Of a stretch of 32,481 nucleotides of DNA, positions 15,347-22,509 are shown in pieces. The translations under genes were made by a program, and so were the position numbers. Source of the DNA: Planctomycetota bacterium (GTDB lineage: Bacteria; Planctomycetota; Planctomycetia; Gemmatales; Gemmataceae); assembly GCA_029777335.1 (NCBI GenBank), contig JAKOSN010000276.1, positions 1-32,481 on the forward strand. Direction: 5' to 3'. Numbering within the stretch: position 1 is the first letter of the stretch; each line of letters begins with the position of its first letter. The notes under the pieces are model-generated. The model had not been told where the DNA came from. It saw nothing but the letters and a program-made list of their open reading frames with translations, and made no database searches.

Positions 15347-15757
15347 TCAGGGATTGCCGCCCATCATACCCGCAGCCCCGGCAGCGCCAGCGGCTCCAGC
15401 CGCACCGGCAGCACCGGGCACTCCGCCTTGCATCCCGGCGGCCCCAGCCGCGCCAGCCGCTCCGGCAGCGCCAGCCGCGCCTGCGGCTCCGGCGGCTCCG
15501 GCAGCTCCCGCCGCTCCCGGGGCTCCCGCCACTCCGGCGGCCCCTCCTGCACCGCCAGCTGGTGGCTGTGCTGAAGGTGGTCGTGAGGGCAACGCCTTCG
15601 GTTTCCCCTCCGGATACTGGCTATAGTCCAGAGCAAGGAAAACACAGCCAACGATCAATGCCAGCAAGGAGATAGCCAGGATCCCGGTGTAGGCATCGGA
15701 TTTGGCCTTGGGCTGTGTGGAGGTGGCCTTCTTGCCGCCTCGAGTGCTTGCTGCCAT
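15347..15757 (-). CDS. Single-pass protein with Gly-Ala-Ala collagen-like tail
   Basis: A 136-residue protein with three parts: a basic, low-complexity cytoplasmic head (residues 1-24), one hydrophobic membrane segment (about 25-44), and a Pro-rich linker leading to a Gly-rich repeat tail (about 67-136). The tail has Gly-x-x triplets, mostly Gly-Ala-Ala: about eight in a row, then G-M-Q-G-G-V-P which shifts the register, then five more, ending G-M-M-G-G-N-P. The Ala and Gly codons vary between triplets, which suggests selection on the protein rather than recent DNA slippage. With little Pro, a true collagen helix is doubtful. It follows the MreC-like gene by 39 nt and is the last gene before the terminator at 15281-15318. 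AGGTAGGA precedes the ATG. The tail probably lies outside the inner membrane; its function is unknown. Confidence 0.75.
   Translation of the reverse strand: MAASTRGGKKATSTQPKAKSDAYTGILAISLLALIVGCVFLALDYSQYPEGKPKALPSRPPSAQPPAGGAGGAAGVAGAPGAAGAAGAAGAAGAAGAAGAAGAAGAAGMQGGVPGAAGAAGAAGAAGAAGMMGGNP
15363..15560 (-). repeat. GC-rich Gly-Ala-Ala coding repeat
   Basis: This stretch encodes the degenerate 9-bp Gly-Ala-Ala repeat tail of the collagen-like protein. Copies differ at third codon positions (GCC, GCG, GCT, GCA). The antisense frame reads as a long Pro-Ala-Ala repeat, which is a shadow of this structure. Confidence 0.8.
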
Positions 15758-15796
15758 GGAATCCTACCTTGTTTCTACGGTGGTTGGGGAAACCGC

Positions 15797-16669
15797 TCAA
15801 CCGCCTACCTGAATCTTGCTCGCCACGCGATCGTTCACCTGCAGAGGCGGCAGACCTTTCTTGACGGGGCGCGCCACGGCTTCATGTGGGCGAACGCTCA
15901 GGATTTCCACCGTGCCCAGATACTTCGATTGCGAGGGCGTAGCGCCCAGCCGGAAGACCTCCAGGGTATGTCCCTCGGCCAATCCGGCATCGCTCCCCAC
16001 GCTGATGGTCACCAGGTTGCTGCCCGGATCGAGCGTGCGAATGCGGCCTTCCACATTGTCGGGAGGGGGATTGCTGGCGCCGCGCGTCCGCGAGACGGTT
16101 GCGGTTCCGCCATTTCGCGCCCGCAGGAGATCCTTGGCCATGTCGCGCAACTGAGCTTCCAGCTCCAGGTTGCGATTGAGCGTGGCCTTCTTGTCGATCT
16201 CGGCCTGGGTGCGCGCCCCGCGTTCCTGGTCGAGTTTGACCAGAAGATCTTTTTTCTCCGAGTTCAGGAGCACAATCTGCTTTTGCAGGCCGTCGACCTC
16301 CGACGCGCGGACGTTGGCCGCCGATTGGGTCCCGCTCACCGTGGTGTTGGTTTTCTCCACCAGGGCTTGCTGATTTTTCAGCTCGGTCTTGGCCCGAGCG
16401 AGTTCGGCGCGTTCGCTGTCGAGCGCCTTCTGCAGGGCATCTTTTTGCTCCTGCAGCGCCTTGATGGCGGCTTCTTTTTCTTGCCGTGCCAGCCGCGCTT
16501 CCTCGGCGTACTGGTCTCGATCCGCGTACGCAACCTGAAGGCGATCCTGGGCCTTCTTGTAGCCATCGGCCCAGTTAACGCGTGTGACGTAGACGGTGAT
16601 CATCAGTCCGCCCGCAATCAGGCAGAAGATGAGCACAAAAAACGCCATGATCTTGCCAACCAATGTCAT
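15797..16669 (-). CDS. Membrane-anchored coiled-coil protein with MreC/FlgT-C-like beta domain
   Basis: A 290-residue protein starting M-T-L-V-G-K, then one membrane helix (about 5-28), a long heptad-rich coiled coil (about 38-187), a Gly/Pro linker (188-205) and a C-terminal beta domain (206-290). The beta domain begins V-E-G-R-I-R-T-L-D-P-G-S-N, with V-T-I-S-V-G-S-D-A-G-L-A-E-G following. This G-S-x-x-G-x-x-x-G pattern resembles the C-terminal domains of MreC and FlgT, but that is a similarity by eye, not proof. The order membrane helix, coiled coil, beta domain is also that of MreC. The ATG at 16669 has GGGGGAT just upstream; a 50-codon extension upstream is not protein-like. It is the third gene of the unit and shares its N-terminal anchor type with the two genes before it. 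A large RNA hairpin (16829-16889) lies in its leader. A structural or scaffold role at the membrane is inferred. Confidence 0.78.
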   Translation of the reverse strand: MTLVGKIMAFFVLIFCLIAGGLMITVYVTRVNWADGYKKAQDRLQVAYADRDQYAEEARLARQEKEAAIKALQEQKDALQKALDSERAELARAKTELKNQQALVEKTNTTVSGTQSAANVRASEVDGLQKQIVLLNSEKKDLLVKLDQERGARTQAEIDKKATLNRNLELEAQLRDMAKDLLRARNGGTATVSRTRGASNPPPDNVEGRIRTLDPGSNLVTISVGSDAGLAEGHTLEVFRLGATPSQSKYLGTVEILSVRPHEAVARPVKKGLPPLQVNDRVASKIQVGG

Positions 16670-16692
16670 GGTCGATCCCCCTTCGGTACGGC

Positions 16693-16717
16693 CCAGGTGT
16701 GACCGATCACAACCTGG
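16693..16717 (-). other. Imperfect palindrome in the leader of the MreC-like gene
   Basis: On the minus strand CCAGG-T-TGTGA and TCACACCTGG form a 10-bp stem with one bulged T and a 4-nt loop. It ends 24 nt before the start codon at 16669 and just upstream of the ribosome site. It could be an operator or a small leader hairpin; the function is unknown. Confidence 0.4.
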
Positions 16718-16828
16718 CCGAATGCGAACTGCTTGCACCCGTGGGCGGGTTCCCGTCGTGCATCTTTCCCCCGACGACGAGTGGGGTGGGGTTATGCCGA
16801 CTCGGGCTGCTCCTGTCAACGGCAGTTA

Positions 16829-16889
16829 CGCGAGCAACCTCCTGCGTGGGGCAGCCCCGGGGACCGCCACTCGCAAGAGGTTACTCGCG
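16829..16889 (-). promoter_or_regulatory. Intergenic 18-bp RNA hairpin within the operon
   Basis: The arms 16829-16846 and 16872-16889 pair over 18 continuous positions around a 25-nt loop that contains a CCCCGGGG self-complement. Two positions are not Watson-Crick: in minus-strand RNA both are G.U wobbles, but in plus-strand RNA they would be C-A mismatches. This asymmetry points to a structure in the operon's own transcript. It begins 17 nt after the stop at 16907 and lies about 160 nt ahead of the next start. No T-run follows, so it is probably a processing, stability or attenuation element rather than a simple terminator. Confidence 0.65.
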
Positions 16890-16906
16890 CACCAGTTAGA
16901 ACGGTT

Positions 16907-17647
16907 TCAGGGTCGCTGAGCGATATCGACCTTGCCGCCAAGTTCGCGAATACGTGCTTCCAGACCTTTGCGCCTTTGCTGAAAGAGTTGGAGACCGTTG
17001 AGGGTGTTGATCCACTCCGTGCGGAGAGGCAACTTTTCCTCATCGAGGCGATCCTGCTTGGTTTTCTCGATCGCCAGGCGGTTGTGAAGCCCCTTTTCGC
17101 CGACCATCTTCTGAGTGGCGACCTCGTCGCGTTTTGCCGCGGCTTCCAGGGTCTTGGCCTGCTCAACAATTGCCGTCAAGGTATTATCGTATTCGCGCTG
17201 GTAGAAGTCCAGAGCCTGCATTGGCTTCTTCAGTGCGTCCAGCGCGGGGTTGGCGTCGAAACGCAACTCCGGTTTATTTGGTACGGGGATCGGTTGCTTT
17301 GAGTTCGGATCGCGAAGCAAACGCCGATTCGGATTGGCGTCCGTCGCTCCCTTATCCACGAAGACCAGCTGGGTGGCATACCACTTCTTCTCCTCGGGGC
17401 GGCGCGATTCGACCGCGGTCAGGGAGGCAAACGCCGTCGCCTTGCGCAGCTGGGCCGGTCGCAATCCGTAACTGCACACGTCCTTGTATTCTTGCTCCCG
17501 TTCCGCGAGCAGACCAGCCAGTTGATCTCCCTTGGCTGGGGTCGAGGTCCAGTCGAGGCGATTGGCATAGAGCCCAAAGGCCACGGTTGCCAGGATCAGA
17601 CTCAACGCAAGGTTGAGGAAGACCAGAAGTTTACCGATGAAGGTCAT
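16907..17647 (-). CDS. Membrane-anchored coiled-coil protein, unknown function
   Basis: A 246-residue protein that I do not recognise from any named family. It begins M-T-F-I-G-K-L-L-V-F-L-N-L and has one N-terminal membrane helix (about 5-27), then a Trp and a charged region. The middle part (about 60-130) contains K-K-W-Y-A-T-Q-L-V-F-V-D and a Pro/Asn-rich stretch that may form a small folded domain. The last 100 residues are rich in Glu, Lys, Leu and Arg with heptad-like spacing, typical of a coiled coil. The anchor closely matches the genes at 15797-16669 and 17666-18766, so the three look paralogous at their N-termini. The start is 18 nt after the previous stop, within the same transcription unit. 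The protein would project from the inner membrane, probably into the periplasm. Confidence 0.75.
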   Translation of the reverse strand: MTFIGKLLVFLNLALSLILATVAFGLYANRLDWTSTPAKGDQLAGLLAEREQEYKDVCSYGLRPAQLRKATAFASLTAVESRRPEEKKWYATQLVFVDKGATDANPNRRLLRDPNSKQPIPVPNKPELRFDANPALDALKKPMQALDFYQREYDNTLTAIVEQAKTLEAAAKRDEVATQKMVGEKGLHNRLAIEKTKQDRLDEEKLPLRTEWINTLNGLQLFQQRRKGLEARIRELGGKVDIAQRP

Positions 17648-17665
17648 GGCGGTTTCGGACCTCTT

Positions 17666-18766
17666 TCAGGGCTGCTTCTTCTCAAGAGCGCGGATTTCCC
17701 GTTCCAGTTGTTGATTGATGCGATTGGCATCACGCACCTGCAACCGGGTTTTGAACAGGCGATCCTGAAGGGCGGAAAGCGTCTTCAGTTGCTCGTCGGT
17801 GGCATCCTGCGCCTTGTTCCAGGCCATCGTCAATTCAGCTACCTTCTTCTCCTGCTCCTTGGCTCGGGCCTCCTCAATCTGCGCCTGGGTCGTCACGAGC
17901 TGGAGCACCCCCTGGAGCCGGGCCACCTGCTGCGACTCGTCGTAAACGCGATTGATCCGCGTTTCGTGCAGGTCGGCAAAGGCGAGCCGTTCCTGATCCA
18001 CCAGGGACATAAGTTGATAGGACATTTCCTGAAGCACCCGACCCGAAGCATCCAGCTCCTGAGCGACGGCCTTGACCCCACAAACAGCGAGCACACGACG
18101 AAATCCCTTGCTCGCCAGGGGATCCTTCTGCGCTTCCGGATCGGGTTGTTGCCCGGGTTCGGGGAAGAGATCAACCAGTGTTACCAGGACGTGAGCAATC
18201 GCCCGGCGTCGATGGTCATATTCCAGGGCAGTCAACGGCTTGCGTGCTTTTTCTGGCAACTGCAACGGGTTCTCAAAGATGCCATTCACCTGGGCCGGCA
18301 GTTCGGTCTTCAGTTTTTCCAGCTGGTCCTTCTCTTCCTTGGTCAGGACGTCTGCCTGTTGCGGATAGCAAACGGCCGAGAGCAGGAAGCGCTCCGGAAT
18401 GGTGCGCGCAAACTGAAGCATGACATAAGCTTGTTTCTGAGTGGCCGTCCATGGTTTGAAAACCTCGGGATTGTCGATGGCGGCCTGCAACTGCTGTTTG
18501 GCCCGTTGCAACTCCTGCTCCTGCGTCTTGATGGAGTCGCTGCCGAGCGCTTCCTTGAGCAGGGTGCTGGTGAGGTTCTCCACGCGGGTCTGCCCCTGCA
18601 GATCGGTCTCTTTCTCATCGACCGGAATGCCGTGAATCGCCACATCGTAACGAAGAACCGCGTGCGCCCAGGTTTGGCGCTTGCCGTAGTCCATCACCCC
18701 CAGCGCCAGAAATCCGGCCATCGCCAGGAAGTTCAGGATGATCAGCAGTTTACCGAGAAGGGACAT
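17666..18766 (-). CDS. Membrane-anchored coiled-coil protein, first gene of operon
   Basis: A 366-residue protein of no family I recognise. It starts M-S-L-L-G-K-L-L-I-I-L-N-F with one membrane helix (about 5-24), then D-Y-G-K-R-Q-T-W-A. Residues 85-115 and roughly 265-364 are strongly helical and charged with coiled-coil character (for example Q-L-E-R-E-I-R-A-L-E-K-K at the end). The middle (about 115-260) is probably globular. The shared M-[ST]-x-x-GK anchor links it to the two genes downstream. The ATG at 18766 follows GGAT-rich sequence, and a promoter-like TTGGCA/CAGAAT pair lies about 60 nt upstream, so it is probably the first gene of the unit. It is divergent from the Ser/Thr kinase gene, and the 342-nt gap could hold control sites for both. 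Function unknown. Confidence 0.75.
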   Translation of the reverse strand: MSLLGKLLIILNFLAMAGFLALGVMDYGKRQTWAHAVLRYDVAIHGIPVDEKETDLQGQTRVENLTSTLLKEALGSDSIKTQEQELQRAKQQLQAAIDNPEVFKPWTATQKQAYVMLQFARTIPERFLLSAVCYPQQADVLTKEEKDQLEKLKTELPAQVNGIFENPLQLPEKARKPLTALEYDHRRRAIAHVLVTLVDLFPEPGQQPDPEAQKDPLASKGFRRVLAVCGVKAVAQELDASGRVLQEMSYQLMSLVDQERLAFADLHETRINRVYDESQQVARLQGVLQLVTTQAQIEEARAKEQEKKVAELTMAWNKAQDATDEQLKTLSALQDRLFKTRLQVRDANRINQQLEREIRALEKKQP

Positions 18767-18828
18767 GGGGATGATCCTGAGAGGACGTCGCTGATGGGAG
18801 CCATCGCCGTGAAACTGTCCGCTATGTG

Positions 18829-18857
18829 ATTCTGCCCGATGTCGGCAATCTTGCCAA
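18829..18857 (-). promoter_or_regulatory. Sigma70-like promoter of the coiled-coil operon
   Basis: On the minus strand TTGGCA (18857-18852, 5 of 6 matches to TTGACA) is followed after exactly 17 nt by CAGAAT (18834-18829, 4 of 6 matches to TATAAT). Transcription would start near 18822 and give a leader of about 56 nt before the ATG at 18766. The rest of the divergent region 18767-19108 holds no supported gene. A plus-strand TAGAAT at 19048-19053 is a weak -10 candidate for the kinase. Confidence 0.45.
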
Positions 18858-19108
18858 GGGAAAATAGAAAAACGGCGAAAGGGAGGCGGATCGCGAGGTC
18901 AGGAGTAATGGATTGGAGGGATCCGGCGAGGGGAAAAAGGGGGATCAGGGAAGTTCCCCGCCCGCGGCGATCGAGCGGATACAGTCTGGGGACAAGAACT
19001 TCTTCCGATTGCGCGTTTTTTGATGAGCTTTCCTGACAGGGACAAGTTAGAATAGACCGTGCGAGTAGAGACGCTCTATCCTGGGCGTACGACCTGGAGA
19101 ACCTGGCG

Positions 19109-20482
19109 ATGGCGCCCGAAACCTCAAATCCTCCTCTGCAGAAGGTTGGCAACTACGAGTTGCTGAGCAAGGTCGCAGAAGGCGGCATGGGATCAATCTA
19201 CCGGGGCCGAAACTGCCAAACCGGAGAGATTGTCGCCATCAAGATCATGCCTGCGCACATGGCGAACAATCCCGTGCTCCTGCGTCGCTTCAAGCAGGAG
19301 TTCGATGCCGCCAGCAAGCTCGATCATCCGAATATTGTACGCGCGCTCGACTATGGCGAGGAAAACGGCATGCCCTACCTCGTCATGGAATTTGTCGAGG
19401 GGGAATCCCTCGGCGCCAAGATCGAACGCGACGGGCGGATGCCCGTCAACGAAGCCATCCGGTTGATCGTTCAGGTTGCCCAGGGACTCCACCGCGCCCA
19501 CAAGATGGGGATGATCCATCGGGATGTCAAACCAGACAATATCCTCGTCACTCCCAAGGGAGTCGCAAAGCTCGCCGACCTGGGACTGGTCAAGGAAGTC
19601 GATGCCGACCTGAACCTGACCAAAACCGGGCGCGGCCTGGGGACACCGCACTTCATGGCCCCCGAGCAGTTCCGCAACGCCAAAAATGCCGATGTGCGTT
19701 GCGATGTCTACTCCCTGGCCGCCACGCTTTACAACATGGTGACCGGCGAACTCCCATTTCGCTCCAATGGTCCCCTCGATGCGTGGATGAAGAAGATCAA
19801 CAACGAACTGGTCGACCCACGCACGCTGGTGCCGGATCTTCCCGAGCGCACGCACTGGGCGATCATGCGGGCCATGAATTCCGCTCCCGAGCAACGGCCC
19901 GGTTCTTGCCGCGAATTTGTGGAGGATCTGACCGGACAAAGCACGCGCCGCCTCCCCTCCACCGACAGCAGCGCACCGATTAATGAGATCTGGTATCTCG
20001 TTTACAAGGACGAGTACGATAGCCCGCACACCGTGAAGGGAACCACCTCCGCCATCCGCCGTTCGCTCAAGGATGGTCTGCTGGGCGATGCCAGCAATGT
20101 GCGCGCCGCTCGCACCAAGGCAGGCCCCTTCGAACAACTCCGCAACTTCCCCGAGTTTCGCGATCTGGCGCTGGCGTCCACCCCGCCGCCCTTGATGCCC
20201 TCCCCTCGTCCCCCTTCGCGGGAAACCACCCCGCCGGGACGCGCACCGACCATTCCTCAGGGCTCCCGACCGTCGGGCTCCCTTCCTCCGGGAACACCCG
20301 GACGTGGCTCGCAGGTGGTGGAGACCGTCGCCGTCCCTCCGGTTGCTCCCCTCATCGACATGGGCGCACCGCCGGAAGGACAGTCCGAACCCCTTCCCGA
20401 ATGGATCAAGTGGGTGTTCCTGATCCTGATCGCCATCGGTAGCGCCGGCCTTGCCTTCTTACTGCTCCCCTTGTTGCAGTGA
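19109..20482 (+). CDS. Membrane-anchored Ser/Thr protein kinase
   Basis: A 457-residue Hanks-type protein kinase. The kinase domain (about 15-280) has G-G-M-G-S (25-29), the ATP-binding Lys45 in V-A-I-K, catalytic H-R-D-V-K-P-D-N with Asp139, D-L-G (157-159) in place of the usual D-F-G, and G-T-P-H-F-M-A-P-E. Residues about 293-355 form a small domain starting E-I-W-Y-L-V-Y and containing S-L-K-D-G-L-L-G-D, reminiscent of GYF-like domains seen in planctomycete proteins. A Pro/Ser/Gly-rich linker (about 360-430) follows, and a C-terminal membrane helix (about 435-455). The kinase therefore faces the cytosol, tethered to the membrane. GGAG lies nine bases before the ATG. It is divergent from the coiled-coil operon; phosphorylation of those proteins or control of their expression is possible but unproven. 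Confidence 0.93.
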   Translation: MAPETSNPPLQKVGNYELLSKVAEGGMGSIYRGRNCQTGEIVAIKIMPAHMANNPVLLRRFKQEFDAASKLDHPNIVRALDYGEENGMPYLVMEFVEGESLGAKIERDGRMPVNEAIRLIVQVAQGLHRAHKMGMIHRDVKPDNILVTPKGVAKLADLGLVKEVDADLNLTKTGRGLGTPHFMAPEQFRNAKNADVRCDVYSLAATLYNMVTGELPFRSNGPLDAWMKKINNELVDPRTLVPDLPERTHWAIMRAMNSAPEQRPGSCREFVEDLTGQSTRRLPSTDSSAPINEIWYLVYKDEYDSPHTVKGTTSAIRRSLKDGLLGDASNVRAARTKAGPFEQLRNFPEFRDLALASTPPPLMPSPRPPSRETTPPGRAPTIPQGSRPSGSLPPGTPGRGSQVVETVAVPPVAPLIDMGAPPEGQSEPLPEWIKWVFLILIAIGSAGLAFLLLPLLQ

Positions 20483-20553
20483 AGGGAGTCGGTGCCCCCC
20501 ACCGCATACGCATCCGCTGTCCCCGCTCTTCCATCATGCACAGGATTGACGAC

Positions 20554-22461
20554 ATGAGATTCCCTCGCGCCGGCCTCGCCATCCTTGGGGTCCTGCTCTC
20601 GGTGGGACTGCTCGCCGCCCAACCGCGCCCACCCCGGGAGACCGCTCGCCTTGTCCGCGAAAACTTCCTCAAGCAGGAAGTGAAGATTCCCATGCGTGAT
20701 GGCGTGCATCTGCACACCGCCATCTACACCCCCAAGGACACCAGCCAGAAATACCCCTTTCTGATGATGCGCACCCCGTACAGCGTGGGGCCATATGGAA
20801 AGGATCTCTTTCCCAGTTCGCTCGGGCCCAGTTCCCTGTTTGTGCCCGAGGGGTATATCTTCGTCTATCAAGATGTGCGCGGATGCTACATGTCAGAAGG
20901 CCGCTTCGTCAACATGACACCCCATCGGCCAAGGAAAACCAACAAAAGTGACATCGACGAGAGCACCGATACCTACGACACCATCGAGTGGCTGATCAAG
21001 AATATCCCCAATCACAATGGCAAGGTGGGCCAGTGGGGCATCTCTTACCCGGGGTTCTATGCGGCAGCCGGGATGATCGAGGCCCATGCGGCGCTGAAGG
21101 CGGTCTCGCCGCAGGCGCCGATCGCTGACTGGTTTTTCGATGATTTCCATCATCACGGGGCGTTCTTTTTGCCGCACGCCTTCAACTTCCTGGCTCAGTT
21201 TGGCCAGCCGCGCCCCCTGCCCACCACCAAGGGTCCGCCTCGCTTCGATCATCACACGCTCGACGGTTACCAGTTCTTTTACGATCTGGGATCTCTGAAG
21301 AATGTAAACGATCGCTACTTCAAGGATCGCATTCTGGCGTGGAACGAGATGGAAGATCACCCCAACTACGACGGCTTCTGGAAAGAACGCAATCTGTTAC
21401 CCCATCTGAAAAAGGTGGCGCCCGCGGTGATGACGGTGGGAGGACTGTTCGACGCCGAGGATCTCTACGGTCCGCTCAAGATCTATCGCACGATCGAGAA
21501 GGAGAATCCAGGGAACTTTAACGTTCTGGTGATGGGGCCCTGGCAACATGGGGGGTGGTCACGCGGACCGGGCGATCGCCTGGGCAATGTGTTTTTCGGC
21601 GGAAATACAGCGGAGTACTATCGCCAGAACATCGAGCTCCCCTTCTTTCAGCACTTTTTGAAGGGGAAGGGAGACCATCAACTCCCCGAAGCTTACATCT
21701 TTGAAACCGGGGTCAATCGCTGGCGCCGTTTCCAGCAATGGCCGCCGCAAAAGGTGACCACGAAGCGCCTCTACCTCCATGCAGGGGGAAAATTGTCGTT
21801 CGAGGCGCCGGGGATGGAGGAACCAAATGCACACGACAGCTTTGTCAGCGATCCCGCCAAACCCGTGCCGTTCACCGAAGCCGTCGCGATTGGGATGACC
21901 GTCGAATACATGACCGATGACCAACGGTTTGCCGCACGCCGACCGGATGTGCTGGTTTATCAGACCGAGGTCCTGAAGGAGAATCTGACCCTCGCGGGAC
22001 CGTTGCGAGCAGACCTGCGCGTCTCCACCTCCGAGGGCGATGCCGACTGGGTGGTGAAGCTGATCGATGTCTTCCCTGGCGATGCCAAGGATCCCGCGAT
22101 CAAGGAATCGGATCGTCGCCCTCTCACCCGACACCACTCCGGGTATCAAATGATGGTCCGGAGTGAGGCGATTCGCGGACGCTTTCGCCACAGCTACGAA
22201 AAACCCGAGCCGTTCAAACCCAATCAACCGACGCAGATCCAGCTGGAGTTGCTCGATGTGATGCACACCTTCCCGAAGGGACATCGGCTCATGATCCAGG
22301 TGCAAAGTACCTGGTTTCCGCTGGTGGATCGCAACCCGCAGAAGTGGGTCGATAATATCTTCAAGGCGAACGACAAGGACTTCACCCCGGCGACACACAA
22401 GGTGTACCGCAACAGCAAGAACCCGACGTCGATCGAGGTGGGAGTGTTCAACGGCGAGTAA
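20554..22461 (+). CDS. Secreted S15/CocE-type serine hydrolase
   Basis: A 635-residue exported alpha/beta hydrolase of the S15/CocE group, which includes X-Pro dipeptidyl peptidases, alpha-amino-acid ester hydrolases and glutaryl acylases. The signal peptide spans residues 1-21 (M-R-F-P-R-A then hydrophobic, ending L-L-A-A). The nucleophile elbow is G-I-S-Y-P-G with Ser164, the Asp is likely Asp300 in G-G-L-F-D-A-E-D, and the His is His332 in G-P-W-Q-H-G-G. The C-terminal third is the usual beta-sandwich (D-W-V-V-K-L-I-D-V-F-P). The ATG at 20554 has AGGA eight bases upstream and is followed by the signal peptide, so it is chosen over ATG 20536 and GTG 20479. It lies 71 nt after the kinase stop. 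Whether the substrate is a peptide, an acyl amide or an ester cannot be told. Confidence 0.9.
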   Translation: MRFPRAGLAILGVLLSVGLLAAQPRPPRETARLVRENFLKQEVKIPMRDGVHLHTAIYTPKDTSQKYPFLMMRTPYSVGPYGKDLFPSSLGPSSLFVPEGYIFVYQDVRGCYMSEGRFVNMTPHRPRKTNKSDIDESTDTYDTIEWLIKNIPNHNGKVGQWGISYPGFYAAAGMIEAHAALKAVSPQAPIADWFFDDFHHHGAFFLPHAFNFLAQFGQPRPLPTTKGPPRFDHHTLDGYQFFYDLGSLKNVNDRYFKDRILAWNEMEDHPNYDGFWKERNLLPHLKKVAPAVMTVGGLFDAEDLYGPLKIYRTIEKENPGNFNVLVMGPWQHGGWSRGPGDRLGNVFFGGNTAEYYRQNIELPFFQHFLKGKGDHQLPEAYIFETGVNRWRRFQQWPPQKVTTKRLYLHAGGKLSFEAPGMEEPNAHDSFVSDPAKPVPFTEAVAIGMTVEYMTDDQRFAARRPDVLVYQTEVLKENLTLAGPLRADLRVSTSEGDADWVVKLIDVFPGDAKDPAIKESDRRPLTRHHSGYQMMVRSEAIRGRFRHSYEKPEPFKPNQPTQIQLELLDVMHTFPKGHRLMIQVQSTWFPLVDRNPQKWVDNIFKANDKDFTPATHKVYRNSKNPTSIEVGVFNGE

Positions 22462-22476
22462 TGGTTGGCTTCTGCT

Positions 22477-22508
22477 CCGCTCTCCCGACCCGCGTGGTCG
22501 GAGAGCGG
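22477..22508. terminator. Bidirectional hairpin terminator
   Basis: CCGCTCTC-C-CGACC (22477-22490) pairs with GGTCGGAGAGCGG (22496-22508), giving 13 bp with one bulged C and a 5-nt loop. It lies between the convergent hydrolase and permease genes, 15 nt from one stop and 1 nt from the other. T-runs are poor on both sides, but position and strength support a shared terminator. Confidence 0.65.
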
Positions 22509-22509
22509 A

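Noticed and set aside
15354..15626. Plus-strand Pro-Ala-Ala repeat protein
   Set aside because: It is the antisense reading of the Gly-Ala-Ala tail; the minus-strand gene has a start, membrane helix, ribosome site and terminator.
17492..18829. 445-codon plus-strand frame opposite the coiled-coil genes
   Set aside because: The minus-strand frames have ribosome sites, matching membrane anchors and 18-nt spacing; the plus frame is a shadow of Glu/Gln/Leu-rich coding.
20479..20553. GTG start overlapping the kinase stop for the S15 hydrolase
   Set aside because: It would put 25 polar residues before the signal peptide; the ATG at 20554 has a ribosome site and starts the signal peptide directly.
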